Part shown: positions 14,483-23,959 of the stretch, one piece after another
Layout: each line of letters begins with the position of its first letter
Position numbering within the stretch: the stretch's first letter is position 1
Notes under the pieces: model-generated
Told to the model about the DNA's origin: nothing
Databases searched by the model: none
What the model saw: only the letters and a program-made list of their open reading frames with translations
Assembly (NCBI GenBank): GCA_033809415.1
Contig: JAPXLT010000019.1
Location: 1-30,000 of the forward strand
DNA from: JAQVUB01 sp033809415
GTDB taxonomy: Bacteria > Verrucomicrobiota > Lentisphaeria > Oligosphaerales > Oligosphaeraceae
DNA: 30,000 nt
Direction: 5' to 3'
Program-made: the position numbers and the translations under genes

Positions 14483-15644
14483 GGAAAAATGCACTGGTTG
14501 CGGGGTATGTTACGCGATTTGTCCCAAGAATGCCATTCGTATGGAGGAAGATGCCGAGGGGTTCTTGGCTCCAGAACTTGATAAGGCTAACTGCATTGAT
14601 TGTGGATTGTGTAAAAAATCCTGTCCTGTAACGAAAGTACATGCAACCCATGAACCACTTGAATGTTTCGGTGGCTTTTCTCTTGATCGCCATGAACGAC
14701 TTGCCAGTTCTTCTGGTGGCATTTTTAGCTTGCTTGCCCGATATACCCTTAAACAGAATGGCGTTGTTTGTGGCTGCGCTTGGGATGAAGACTTTATTGC
14801 CAAGCATATTATGATCACATCACTTGAAGAATTACCACGTCTTCGTGAGTCAAAGTACGTCCAAAGCGATGCAACCGGAATATATGAGGGATTGGCAGAA
14901 TATTTGAGTTTGAATCAGAAGGTATTGTTTGCGGGAACGCCATGTCAGGTGGCAGGAGTAAGATCTTTTTTGTCAACAAAGCCTCTTGAAGAGAATCAAC
15001 TAGTCAATCTGTATTGTGTAGATTTGGTATGTCACGGAGTACCTTCGCCTGCTGTCTGGAAACGGAACCTTGATGAAATCAGAAGTAAATATGACTCCAA
15101 GCTTCGCGAGATTCATTTTCGAAATAAAAAGACAGGTTGGAAAAATTATACTCTCCGATATTTGTTCGACAATGGGGACGAGTATTCACATACAACGAAC
15201 AATCCTGATACATACTGGCGCTTGTTTTTGGAGAATGTTGACTTGCGTAATTCTTGTTACGAATGTCAATTTAAGTTAATGACAAGCAAGGCGGATTTGA
15301 CCTTAGGAGATTTCTGGCTCGTTTGGGAGTTATATCCAGAACTACACGATGATTTGGGGACGTCGGAGATTATTGTTCATACGCAAAAGGGTAAAGAGTT
15401 GCTGGAAGCCATCTCAAGTCATTGTCATTTAAAGTTAGTGGAGCTTAATCGAATTGTTCCCAGTAATTCTGCGATACAATTCAGCATGCCGAAATCGCCT
15501 ATTCGAAAGCGTTTTTTCAAGCAATTCCGAAAAGGCTTGTCTTTGGAGAACGCACTTGAACAAGCATGTAAACCGACACTTCATGATCAACTTTATCTAT
15601 TTAAAAGAAGGCTTTTAGGTTTGTTCAAAGGTCTATTAATTTGA
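14469..15644 (+). CDS. F420H2-dehydrogenase beta-subunit-like Fe-S protein, copy 1
   Basis: 391 residues. Two [4Fe-4S] ferredoxin motifs are complete: C8, C11, C14, C18 and C42, C45, C48, C52. The remainder resembles the FrhB/FpoF N- and C-terminal domains, with blocks SSGGIFSLLARY (about 78-89), ESKYVQSDATG, FAGTPCQVAGV, DLVCHGVPSP and LTLGDFW. In methanogens this fold oxidises F420H2 with FAD; in bacteria relatives are common in polysaccharide clusters next to pyruvyl transferases, where the redox partner is not known. The start at 14469 overlaps the wzt end by 14 nt, and the next gene follows with almost no gap, so translation is probably coupled. The gene is AT-rich. Confidence 0.85.
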   Translation: MLASKEKCTGCGVCYAICPKNAIRMEEDAEGFLAPELDKANCIDCGLCKKSCPVTKVHATHEPLECFGGFSLDRHERLASSSGGIFSLLARYTLKQNGVVCGCAWDEDFIAKHIMITSLEELPRLRESKYVQSDATGIYEGLAEYLSLNQKVLFAGTPCQVAGVRSFLSTKPLEENQLVNLYCVDLVCHGVPSPAVWKRNLDEIRSKYDSKLREIHFRNKKTGWKNYTLRYLFDNGDEYSHTTNNPDTYWRLFLENVDLRNSCYECQFKLMTSKADLTLGDFWLVWELYPELHDDLGTSEIIVHTQKGKELLEAISSHCHLKLVELNRIVPSNSAIQFSMPKSPIRKRFFKQFRKGLSLENALEQACKPTLHDQLYLFKRRLLGLFKGLLI

Positions 15645-15658
15645 ATGCAGAAGATAAA

Positions 15659-16840
15659 ATGAAAAAAATTGGAATTCTAACCCTGAATCAACAGTTGAAT
15701 TACGGCGGTGTCTTGCAGTCTTATGCCTTGCAACGTTATCTTAGAAATCAAGGTTATGATGCTGAAGTAATTACTTATTGGCTGTCAGAGAACAATGCAC
15801 ATCTAAAAGGACACTACTGGTTTGATGATTCGGTGCCATTGCTCCGTCGTGCTATCAATGCGGTACGGAACGAATATCGTAAAGGATTTGTCTTTGCTGA
15901 AATTTTACGTAGATGGCGGACGATGCAGTTTATCAAGCGATATATACGGATGTCTAAAAGGGTCTATCGCAATGCGGAAGAACTTAAAGCAATCGATGGG
16001 TATGATGCAATCATCGTCGGCAGCGATCAGGTGTGGAATACCTGGCACGGACACAACAACCCTTTTCTACTGAATGATATCCAACCTCAAATCAAGAAGA
16101 CAGCCTACGCACCGAGCTTCGGCGTGAAGGAAATTCCCGCTGACTTGCAGAGCGAATACTCTGTTGCACTCAAAAAGTTTTCAGCATTATCCTGTAGGGA
16201 AAAGAGCGGCGTTGATATGATCCATGAGTTAACTGGGTGTCATGCTGAATGGGTGGTTGATCCGACTTTGCTTTTGACTCGGGATGAATGGAACAAGGAT
16301 TTGTCCATTAAACCAGCATCAGGCGACTACATTTTTTGCTACTGGTTGGGAAATTTCCCTGATATTATCCCAACTTTGCGCCAAGTTGCCTCTCGCAAAA
16401 AAAAGAAAGTTCACCTGTTTTTGCAGGAAAATTTCAGTTTCAACATTTGGGATGATCCTGATTTCAGGGCATATTGGCGTAAAGAATTTGCTAACGCCCC
16501 TTATATCAAATTGTTCCGTTCAGCTGGTCCAAAAGAATTTTTAAACCATTTGTCGGGTGCTTCAGCAGTGATCTCTGATTCCTTTCACGCGCTGATGTTT
16601 TCTGTAATCTACCAAAAACCGGTCAGAATTTTTATTAATTCCGCAGAGGACAGAAAAAACATGTCATGCCGTATGGAAAACTTCTGTTCAAAACTTGCTA
16701 TGACAGAATGTCTTTCATATAATATTAAATTGGACTTGGAACATGTTTCACTAGATACACCGTCATACTCCAGAAATCTCGAGGATTGGATTCTGGAATC
16801 AAAGAGGTTTTTATCATACGCTCTAGGTAAATGCTATTGA
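15659..16840 (+). CDS. Polysaccharide pyruvyl transferase family protein, copy 1
   Basis: 393 residues. The family (CsaB/WcaK/ExoV-like, GT-B-like fold) transfers pyruvate from phosphoenolpyruvate to sugar hydroxyls as a ketal. Visible blocks are LNQQLNYGGVLQSYALQRYL at the N terminus, IIVGSDQVWNTW (about 115-126), AYAPSFGV, the central REKSGVDM, VVDPTLLL, and SDSFHALMFSVIY with the conserved Ser/His near residue 300. ATG 15659 is chosen; a TTG at 15641 overlapping the previous stop has an AAAGG 9 nt upstream and would add six residues. It forms a tight pair with the Fe-S protein gene, repeated at 22784-25119. Confidence 0.85.
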   Translation: MKKIGILTLNQQLNYGGVLQSYALQRYLRNQGYDAEVITYWLSENNAHLKGHYWFDDSVPLLRRAINAVRNEYRKGFVFAEILRRWRTMQFIKRYIRMSKRVYRNAEELKAIDGYDAIIVGSDQVWNTWHGHNNPFLLNDIQPQIKKTAYAPSFGVKEIPADLQSEYSVALKKFSALSCREKSGVDMIHELTGCHAEWVVDPTLLLTRDEWNKDLSIKPASGDYIFCYWLGNFPDIIPTLRQVASRKKKKVHLFLQENFSFNIWDDPDFRAYWRKEFANAPYIKLFRSAGPKEFLNHLSGASAVISDSFHALMFSVIYQKPVRIFINSAEDRKNMSCRMENFCSKLAMTECLSYNIKLDLEHVSLDTPSYSRNLEDWILESKRFLSYALGKCY

Positions 16841-16957
16841 TATGTTCCTGAATTATCTTATAATTAGATGGTGAATTAATAAAATAGGGTTGTTTACAGC
16901 ATAATTGTGTATATTGGTGCCATTTGCAAAAAGGGATCAATACAGTTTTTTGATGTT

Positions 16958-17761
16958 ATGGATGTTAAGGTAAGTGTTATCATTCCATGTTATAATCATG
17001 GAATTTATATTCAGGAGGCAATCAACTCTGTTCTATCGCAGACAATCGATAACTATGAAATTATTGTCGTTAATGACGGATCAACGGATCAATTTACAAA
17101 TGAATTTTTGTCAAAATACACACATCCCAAAGTCCAAATTTTTAAGACCCGAAACAAGGGCGTATCCCATGCCCGAAATTTTGGAATTCGGCGGGCAAAA
17201 GGAAAATACATTCTTCCTTTGGACGCTGACGATAAAATTGGATCAGAATATCTTCAATTAGCCAGCCAATACCTTGACGATCATCCAGAAGTAGGGATTG
17301 TGTACTGCCAGGCTGAATATTTCGGTGCAATATCAGGCTTTTGGGAATTACCAGAGTTTTCCAAAGAACTAATGCCTACACAGAATTTAATCTTTAATTC
17401 TGCTATGTTTCGAAAAAGCGATTGGAAACGAGTCGGTGGCTATAATGAAAAGATGCGATATGGTTATGAGGACTGGGACTTTTGGCTTTCGTTTATAGAG
17501 CGCGGACTGCTTATACATAGAATAGATCAGATACTTTTTTATTACCGCCAACATCACGTTTCTTCAAGAAATCAAGAAGTTATGACGAATTCCGTAAAAT
17601 TGGAAAAAACACTACATACCCTTAAATGGAATCACAAAAAGCTTTATAACATCACTTTAAGAAAACAATTAAAGTATTATTTACAAAAAAGTTGCAGGTT
17701 TAAGCCATGTTATTACTTTTTACATAGTTGCGCCAGTATATACCGTAAATTTTTCCGTTGA
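16958..17761 (+). CDS. GT2 family glycosyltransferase
   Basis: Cytoplasmic GT-A enzyme of 267 residues from ATG 16958; the frame is open from a GTG at 16907, but those 17 residues are unlike GT2 starts. It opens VSVIIPCYNHG (5-15), with the nucleotide-binding VVNDGSTD (37-44), the metal-binding LDADD (88-92) and a downstream acceptor/base region YGYEDWDFWLSF. The C terminus is basic and Lys/Arg-rich, perhaps for membrane association. Donor and acceptor cannot be assigned. An AT-rich gap of about 117 nt separates it from the pyruvyl transferase; no clear promoter or terminator was found there. Confidence 0.87.
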   Translation: MDVKVSVIIPCYNHGIYIQEAINSVLSQTIDNYEIIVVNDGSTDQFTNEFLSKYTHPKVQIFKTRNKGVSHARNFGIRRAKGKYILPLDADDKIGSEYLQLASQYLDDHPEVGIVYCQAEYFGAISGFWELPEFSKELMPTQNLIFNSAMFRKSDWKRVGGYNEKMRYGYEDWDFWLSFIERGLLIHRIDQILFYYRQHHVSSRNQEVMTNSVKLEKTLHTLKWNHKKLYNITLRKQLKYYLQKSCRFKPCYYFLHSCASIYRKFFR

Positions 17762-17784
17762 TTATCACACTTTTTCATATACAC

Positions 17785-18802
17785 ATGACACCTCCCAAAC
17801 TCACATTTGGCTTGCCGGCGTATAAGGCTCCTTTTTGAAGCGATTGACAGCATTCTAGCTCAAAGTTATACTGATTTTGAGCTGGTGATAGTCAATGATG
17901 CCTCGCCCGAGAATCTTGATGAAATCGTTCAATCGTATTCGGATGCTCGTATCCGGTATTATCGAAATGCTGAAAACCTAGGAAAGAAAGACCTGGTGTC
18001 CAACTGGAACCTTTGTTTGTCCTATGCTCGCGGCGAATACTTTGTGCTAGCCTCAGACGATGATATTTATCATAAAGACTTTGCTGTAAAGCTGATTGAA
18101 CTTCTAGAGAAATATCCGAATGTTGACCTGGCGCATTGCCGTGTAGCAACAATTAACGCAGAAAAAAATGTCGTATCTATTTCCGGCAGTTGTCAGGAAT
18201 GGGAAAGTTGTGTTGAATTCGTTCATAATCGAGCCATTTTTCGACGAACGCAAATGGCTCCAGATTTTATGTGCAGAACCGTTGCCTTAAAAGACATTGG
18301 CGGATTTATCAGTTTTCCCCTAGCTTGGTACAGCGATGATGCCACCTGGTTTTCATTAGCGAAACACGGTGGCGTTGCCTGGTCATCTGATATTTTGATG
18401 TATTTCAGAAACTCTGGGCTGAATATCACCTCCGTCCCGAAGGGACTCGCTAAAAAGAAACTCCTTTCATTACTGCAATTTTCTGACTGGTTTAAAATGT
18501 ACCTATCTAAGTTGCATCCAAAAGATCAGTTACAAGAAATAATTTATAACATTATCTACAACAGGTATAACGACGCGCTTTTAGCTACTGTACCTATGCT
18601 TACTAGTAATGAGCCTCTAGGAACAATATTGTCATTGTATTTTCACTATCGTAAGACCAATATTGCTATTGCACATAGAATCCGAGATGTTTTCTTGTAC
18701 CGTTTATCATTGTTTATTATAGGAATTCTATTAAAGATTTTCAAAATATGTACATTTGGATTGCTTTTTTCGCATAGAAAGGACAATCCTGAAGTTCGAT
18801 AA
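17785..18802 (+). pseudogene. GT2 family glycosyltransferase with an N-terminal frameshift
   Basis: The expected GT2 opening is encoded from ATG 17785 (PPKLTFGLPAYKAPF), but that frame hits TGA right after a run of five T (17832-17836). The rest continues in the +1 frame as LFEAIDSILAQSYTDFELVI with VNDASPE and the DXD-like ASDDDIYH, open to 18802. Removing one T, or restoring two lost bases, rejoins the frames; the two-base repair also gives the family-typical spacing between YK and EAIDS. The remaining 300-plus residues have no stops, so the event is recent, a sequencing error, or bypassed by slippage. The last 45 residues are hydrophobic. Without a shift, only a start-lacking remnant would be made. 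Confidence 0.8.
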
Positions 18803-18916
18803 ATTTTATAGATTTTGGTTAAGTTGCATTTCACGGGTCGTAAAAACTAAGCCACCTGCAAACAAGAACTTGCCATATATTACCTTATTTTCCAGTTTCA
18901 GAAAAGGACGCGATAC

Positions 18917-19123
18917 ATGGCCAACATCAAGCAGGTGAACGTTATAGAACGAATACAGCAACTCTTTCGGCAAGGCATCAGCCAGCGCTGCATAGTGCTC
19001 GGTCTTGGCGTCAGCCACAACACCTTGGTCCGCTGCGCGGTCAAGCCCCGGGTGGCGGCTCAGTTTGAAAACCCTGCTCCTGTGCCTAATATGACCCTCG
19101 GGGTGACTCAGTTTGACAAATAG
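18917..19123 (+). pseudogene. IS21-family transposase (IstA) N-terminal remnant
   Basis: A 68-codon frame from ATG 18917, preceded by AAAGGACG. Its first 45 residues look like the helix-turn-helix N terminus of IstA: MANIKQVNVIERIQQLFRQG, ISQR, then LGVSHNTLVR. Full IstA proteins are about 350-550 residues and carry a DDE domain, which is absent, and no istB follows. The second helix region is altered (CIVLG where RIA-like residues are usual). I read it as a leftover of an insertion sequence. Confidence 0.65.
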
Positions 19124-19363
19124 CAACAACATGTCGCAAGGAGGTTGACAACAGGAACGAACACTGTAAAGCAACTTTATCACAGGCAGCATGTTATGAC
19201 TTTTATTGTTGCAAAAATACAACCCGGTATTAACTTAGCGAAGTTGCTCATTTTGATGCAACCCTTGACAATGAAAAAAGTAAGAATCATCAGTAGGTAT
19301 GATTCCCAAGATCCTTAAGCGTTGCATGGGAAATAAGTTGCCATAGCGTGGAGCAATACATTA
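19124..19363. other. Non-coding stretch between IS21 remnant and GT-B-like gene
   Basis: No coding frame with recognisable content was found. A TTGACA at 19265-19270 has no -10 at suitable spacing. The only useful signal is GTGGAG at 19348-19353, 10 nt before the GTG start at 19364. Confidence 0.5.
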
Positions 19364-20554
19364 GTGTCTTGGTTGCAAGAAAAAATAAAGAACAGGCCGA
19401 AGCTGACGAGGCTTTACTGGATGTTTCGTAACTGGCGGGAATGTCTTCTTGCCACGGTTCACCAGTTTCTTTATGCCATTCGTAGGATTCCCCGAAAGAC
19501 TGTGCTTTTGGTTGAACCACAGCCTTGGCATGGTGAAATCCTTCCTGGTTTTGCCAAGTATTTCACTGACTTAGGGTATTCCGTTGATGTGGTCGTACGC
19601 TATGCGAACTACGCGGACAATCCATTTTGTCGATTTGACAGCAAGCCAAATCTATTTGTCTTTACGCTATGGGGGATGAAGCGGTTGCTGTCATCTTCAT
19701 GCTTACAGAAGTATGAATATGTATTGTTGACATCGGACTTGATGTACTTGGCTGAATATTCCCATTGGGCGCGATTTGTCTATTTGCTTCCTGAAGTACC
19801 GCAAGGACGGTTGGGTGGGAGCTTTGTGGAACACGATGTCCAACTTTGCTTGAAACGACATCCCAAAATCTTGAATGATATTGGGAACTGCAAACGCTAT
19901 TTTAGTCAAGTATTTGCCTTGACTGCTGTCGAGACAGTAAACCACAAGGTTCAGATGTTGAATCCGCATTATTTTGGCGAGGTATCGAAACGGAAGGAAT
20001 TGAATCCAGGCAAACGCATTTTCGTTTCAATTGGTCGGATTTCGCGAAAGACGAGAAGCTACGACAGTTTATGGGGAAGTTTGCGCGAACTGTCGAGAAA
20101 ATGCGATTGTGAAGTTTGGATAATAGGTACAGTTGAGGAGCGTGAGTTGCTTTGTGACCTTCCTGATTGCGTGAGGCTATTAGGTCGCCTGTCTTTTTCT
20201 GAGATGTATTCTCGGTTAGAGTGTGCCGATTTTCTGTTGCCGTTATTGAGTCCGAATGTTGAGGCACATCGACATTATTTGCACGGTTGTACTAGCGGGT
20301 CTCGTCAGTTGTCGCTGGGTTTTTGCCTGCCGATGGTTATCCAGAAGGATTTCGCGGATGTATATGGTTTCGACAGTACCAACGCAGTGGTTTATGAGGA
20401 CGATGCCGATCTTGGAGCGGCGATGCAGTTAGCCATAACTATGCCACCAGATGAATATGCGGATTTGTGTAAGTCATTGGATGTGATGCGACAACGGGTG
20501 TATGACGAATCGTTGTGTAACCTCAAGATGCGGTTGGAAGTCCGAAGGTGCTAA
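19364..20554 (+). CDS. Unrecognised GT-B-like protein, family copy A
   Basis: 396 residues from GTG 19364, with GTGGAG upstream. I cannot name the family. The first half has conserved blocks FRNWREC (21-27), LLVEPQPWHGEILPGFAKYF (48-67) and YADNPFCRF (83-91). The second half resembles the donor domain of GT-B glycosyltransferases: LNPHYFG (199-205), KRIFVSIGRI (217-226), CEVWIIGTV (249-257), RLLGRLSFSEMY (271-282), ADFLLPLL (288-295) and the near-invariant GCTSGSRQL (308-316), with Glu345 in the position where GT-B enzymes often have a ribose-binding Glu. A cytoplasmic glycosyltransferase role is inferred from fold-like pattern and locus only. Related sequences lie at 20575-21279, 21514-22674 and 26152-26577. 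Confidence 0.75.
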   Translation: MSWLQEKIKNRPKLTRLYWMFRNWRECLLATVHQFLYAIRRIPRKTVLLVEPQPWHGEILPGFAKYFTDLGYSVDVVVRYANYADNPFCRFDSKPNLFVFTLWGMKRLLSSSCLQKYEYVLLTSDLMYLAEYSHWARFVYLLPEVPQGRLGGSFVEHDVQLCLKRHPKILNDIGNCKRYFSQVFALTAVETVNHKVQMLNPHYFGEVSKRKELNPGKRIFVSIGRISRKTRSYDSLWGSLRELSRKCDCEVWIIGTVEERELLCDLPDCVRLLGRLSFSEMYSRLECADFLLPLLSPNVEAHRHYLHGCTSGSRQLSLGFCLPMVIQKDFADVYGFDSTNAVVYEDDADLGAAMQLAITMPPDEYADLCKSLDVMRQRVYDESLCNLKMRLEVRRC

Positions 20555-20574
20555 GTTTTTTGGATTAGTTAACC

Positions 20575-21279
20575 GTGTTCTTCAATAGGTTATATAACTG
20601 CCGTCCGATGTTGTGGTTGCGTGGTTTTTTCCGCAATTGGCGTGAGGTTCTGGTGGGCGGTCGGGGCTTCGTGCGTTTTTTTTGTTTTGACGTGTTCCGT
20701 TGAAGTGCGCACTGATTGCTGAACCCAATGCCTTTCACGGTGAGTGCTTACCTGGATATGTGGCATATTTTGAGGCTTTGGGATATCAGTGTGTCGTCTT
20801 ATTGAGATTTGCCAATGTAGCCGACGATCCGTTTTGTCGCTTTGAGCATCGTCCCACTTGCTTTTGCCTTACGATTTAGGGTATGCGTAAGGTGTTGCGG
20901 ATGAAGAAGGTTAAGGATTTTGAGTATGTTCTGATTGGTTCGTCTCGTTCCTATCTTGAAGAGTATCGATATTGGTAGCGGCACCTTGATTTTCTTGGAA
21001 AACTCCCCGAGGGTTAATCCGGTTATGGCGTGATTGAACATGAATTTTCCATGGCTATGTAAGTTTTGAGATAAGTAGTTGCCAAACAGTCAAGTTTTGT
21101 AGTTGCTATAAATCAATGCGCTTGCATTAACTAAAGCAAGTTTTCAAGGATGTATTATTTCCATGTTGAATCTGAACTATTCTGGAAAATTTGATTTACA
21201 GCATGAGCCTTCAAAAGACAAAATTGTTTTTATCGTAGTCGGAAAAGTATTTTTCTGGAAGTTGTCTATGACCCAATAG
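20575..21279 (+). pseudogene. Decayed copy of the GT-B-like family
   Basis: From GTG 20575 the frame reads FFNRLYN, then FFRNWREVLVGG, matching the start of copies A and B, and stops at TGA 20701. After a frameshift it continues LIAEPNAFHGECLPGYVAYF and DDPFCRFEHRP, then meets TAG 20877, TAG 20976, TAA 21015 and TAA 21060, with GMRKVLR, FEYVLIGSS and GVIEHEFSM recognisable between. After another frame change, 21118-21279 reads ALALT, MLNLNYSGKFDL and KIVFIVVGKV, matching ALTA, MLNPHYFGKF and KRIFITVGRV of the intact copies. The spacing between pieces fits a single original gene. The 3' third is not recognisable. Confidence 0.88.
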
Positions 21280-21513
21280 TCTGAATATTCGCGCTGTGTG
21301 CTCTGAAGCAAGCTTAACAGAGAATAAACTTAATGCTGATTTGATTGGCGTAACCTGAAATGATCTGAAGCCTTTTTCTAGAAACTCATCATATTTTTGT
21401 CGAAGACGCTACTTGCTCAAGTACGCTTTTTTGTCATAACCTGATTCTCATCCTAGTTATCATTTGCATAAAATGCTTAGTGATTCAACTTGCCTAACTG
21501 GTGTTAATCCTTT
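21280..21513. other. AT-rich stretch after the decayed gene
   Basis: No gene, repeat or clear signal was found. It occupies the place of the missing 3' part of the decayed copy, but I could not align it to the family. Confidence 0.45.
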
Positions 21514-22674
21514 ATGGTTACCCTCAATCGTCTTTTAAACAATCGATATAGCCAATGGTTTCGTGCACTTGTAAGAAATTGGCGTGAATGTGCTCTCGGT
21601 GCTTGGCATTTAGTCCTTTTTTTCTTTTTCAAGCCTCCTGAGAAAAGTGTTTTGATTCTTGAGCCACATCGATATCATGGAGAAATTTTGCCAGGTTTTG
21701 CAAAGTATGTTCATGATGCTGGCTATCATATAATCGTTTGTTGCCGTTATCATATTTATGCCGATGATCCCTTTTGTCGTTGTCAATTCCCTGTTCGTCG
21801 ATTTTGTTTGACTCTTTTTGGAATGCGCTGGATTCTTCGTAGCCGGTTAATGGCAAATTATGATTTTGTATTAATTACTTCACATTGTGTTTCTTTGGAT
21901 GAGTGGCGTTATTACGGTTCCTATTTGAAGCTTTTAGGTAGCCTTCCCAAAAGCCGGCATGGTCTTTTTGTGATTGAGCATTATGACAATGATTGCAATT
22001 CGGAAACCTTGGCTTTGCAATGTAGATTTTTTGCATTGACAGCCCGTGATCTTCCAGATGGCAACAGTATGCCTATGCTCAACCCACACTATTTTGGAAA
22101 ATTTACTCCACATACCTTATCATCTCAAAAACGTATTTTTATAACTGTTGGTAGAGTTATCAACAGTCAAAATCGTAATTTCACAGAATTATTGGATGCT
22201 CTGCATAAACTAGCTGAATACAAAAATTTTGAAGTATGGGTCATAGGGAATGTTAGAGACTCTGCGTTGGCAGAGGAATTACCTGCGCAAGTTCGTTTGT
22301 TGGGGCGCCTGACCTTTGCACAGATGTACGATGCCATGGATAAAGCAGATTTCTTTCTGCCTTTGCTGGATCCTCATAATCCACTGCACCAGCGCTATCT
22401 TACTGGCTGCACTAGCGGTTCCAGGCAACTTGTTCTGGGGTTCAATATTATTCCGGTCATACATTCAAAATTTGCCAAATGTTATGATTTTACAGATGAC
22501 AATGCTATACTGCATGAAGATCAGAAACTCTTTGAAGCAATGCATCAGGCTCTTCAAATGACGCCTGATGAATATCGTATGAAACAGACTTCTTTAGCTC
22601 AACTGCGCAAGCAGGTCTATAATGTCTCTCTGGCCAATTTGCAAAAAGCCATAGAATCATGCAGAAAAAATTGA
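21514..22674 (+). CDS. Unrecognised GT-B-like protein, family copy B
   Basis: 386 residues from ATG 21514. It shares with copy A the blocks VRNWREC (20-26), LEPHRYHGEILPGFAKY (49-65), ADDPFCR (83-89), MLNPHYFGKF, KRIFITVGRV, FEVWVIGNV, RLLGRLTFAQMYDAMDKADF and GCTSGSRQLVLGF, and ends with a similar VYNVSLANLQKAIES helix. A hydrophobic stretch at about 27-40 (ALGAWHLVLFFFF) is stronger than in copy A and could be membrane-associating. Blocks are conserved but intervening sequence differs, so the copies are old duplicates or separate acquisitions rather than a recent tandem duplication. Substrate unknown. Confidence 0.75.
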   Translation: MVTLNRLLNNRYSQWFRALVRNWRECALGAWHLVLFFFFKPPEKSVLILEPHRYHGEILPGFAKYVHDAGYHIIVCCRYHIYADDPFCRCQFPVRRFCLTLFGMRWILRSRLMANYDFVLITSHCVSLDEWRYYGSYLKLLGSLPKSRHGLFVIEHYDNDCNSETLALQCRFFALTARDLPDGNSMPMLNPHYFGKFTPHTLSSQKRIFITVGRVINSQNRNFTELLDALHKLAEYKNFEVWVIGNVRDSALAEELPAQVRLLGRLTFAQMYDAMDKADFFLPLLDPHNPLHQRYLTGCTSGSRQLVLGFNIIPVIHSKFAKCYDFTDDNAILHEDQKLFEAMHQALQMTPDEYRMKQTSLAQLRKQVYNVSLANLQKAIESCRKN

Positions 22675-22783
22675 GAAGACAATTCCATTCCATAAGAATT
22701 TTCCGTGATTGCTGTTGCAATGACCAAAAGGCAATGTTTTTGTGCGCAGGAAAAATCCTTTTCTTGTATTTATCATTAAATCA

Positions 22784-23959
22784 ATGTTTGGAGAGTTAAT
22801 CACAAATTTATGTACTGGGTGTCGCGCCTGTCAAAATGCTTGTCCTGTTGGTGCCATCCAGATGGTCGAAGATTCATATCGTAGCCCTGTTGCCCATATC
22901 GATTCCAAAAAGTGTCATCAATGCGGGCTTTGCCGAAAAGTCTGTCCGCAACTGTCAGCGTTTAGTGGAAGCAAACCTGAAAGTTGTCATGTTGCGTGGC
23001 TCGATCCATCAAAGAAACCCCTGCAATCTTCTTCAGGCGGCATAGCTCATGCACTATCTTCAGAGATTATCAATCATGGCGGAGTCGTTTTTGGAGCAAT
23101 TTGGGAGGGTAATAAAGTCCGTCATGGCTCTGCCAAGTGTATGGAAGAACTGGCAAAATTTGCAGGATCGAAATATGTTCAAAGTGACACAGAATTCACC
23201 TTTTCTGAAGTAAAAGACTTGCTTGCCAAGGAAAAAGAAGTCCTCTACTTGGGGACACCCTGTCAAATCGAGGGTTTGCTTTCGTTCCTTGGAGGCAGGC
23301 ATGAGTTATTGACGACATGTGACCTGGTGTGTCATGGGGTTCCCCCAGTGGGGATTCTACAAGATTATTTAGAGGAGGCCACAGGCGCGACGTCATTTCT
23401 AAATGTGCAATTTCGGGATCAGGGAGGCTTTGCCTTAACGGTTTCCAAGATGGATAATACGCAAACGAGGCAAGAAATGGGAAGCAACCTGTATTTGCTT
23501 GGCTTCATGCAGTCACTTTTTTATCGCGAGGTCTGTTATTCTTGCCGTTGCGCTCAAGAAAAACGCATTGGCGATCTTACACTGGGAGATTTCTGGGGAT
23601 TGGATAGAAGTACATTACAAAAAAAAGCTCCAGATTTTGTGTCATTGGTATTAGTTAACACAACACAAGGAAGGAAATTATTCGAAGCAATTTTAACAAA
23701 TATTTATCAGGAAGAGCGTTCCCTGGCAGAGGCTGTTGCTGGCAATTCCCAATTACAAGCTCCAGCCTGGCGCAATACTGATAGGGAACTTTTCTTTCAA
23801 ATCTATAAACGAAAGGGATTTTTGAAGGCGGTTAAATCTACAGGGGTTTATGAGTATTGTAATACACCAGCGGGAAAACGATACCGATTCAGACAAAAAG
23901 CCCGTAGATATCTTCTTCGCCGCCTGTTTCGAATGTTGGGAATCAGGAAGGATATCTGA
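22784..23959 (+). CDS. F420H2-dehydrogenase beta-subunit-like Fe-S protein, copy 2
   Basis: 391 residues from ATG 22784, the same length as copy 1, which supports this start over an in-frame GTG at 22742 (that one has AAAAGG 10 nt upstream). The ferredoxin motifs are complete: C10, C13, C16, C20 and C44, C47, C50, C54. The FrhB-like blocks are SSSGGIAHALSSEI, AGSKYVQSDTEF, YLGTPCQIEGL, DLVCHGVPPVG, LTLGDFWGLD and the short Cys cluster CYSCRCAQ. Its stop overlaps the next ATG (TGATG), so translation coupling with the pyruvyl transferase is likely. It is diverged from copy 1, so not a recent duplication. Confidence 0.85.
   Translation: MFGELITNLCTGCRACQNACPVGAIQMVEDSYRSPVAHIDSKKCHQCGLCRKVCPQLSAFSGSKPESCHVAWLDPSKKPLQSSSGGIAHALSSEIINHGGVVFGAIWEGNKVRHGSAKCMEELAKFAGSKYVQSDTEFTFSEVKDLLAKEKEVLYLGTPCQIEGLLSFLGGRHELLTTCDLVCHGVPPVGILQDYLEEATGATSFLNVQFRDQGGFALTVSKMDNTQTRQEMGSNLYLLGFMQSLFYREVCYSCRCAQEKRIGDLTLGDFWGLDRSTLQKKAPDFVSLVLVNTTQGRKLFEAILTNIYQEERSLAEAVAGNSQLQAPAWRNTDRELFFQIYKRKGFLKAVKSTGVYEYCNTPAGKRYRFRQKARRYLLRRLFRMLGIRKDI

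Noticed and set aside
19265..19303. Possible promoter with TTGACA and TATGAT
   Set aside because: The boxes are 27 nt apart, too far for a sigma-70-type promoter.
20799..21041. Minus-strand open frame of 80 codons
   Set aside because: Antisense to the decayed GT-B-like gene, whose plus-strand homology is clear.
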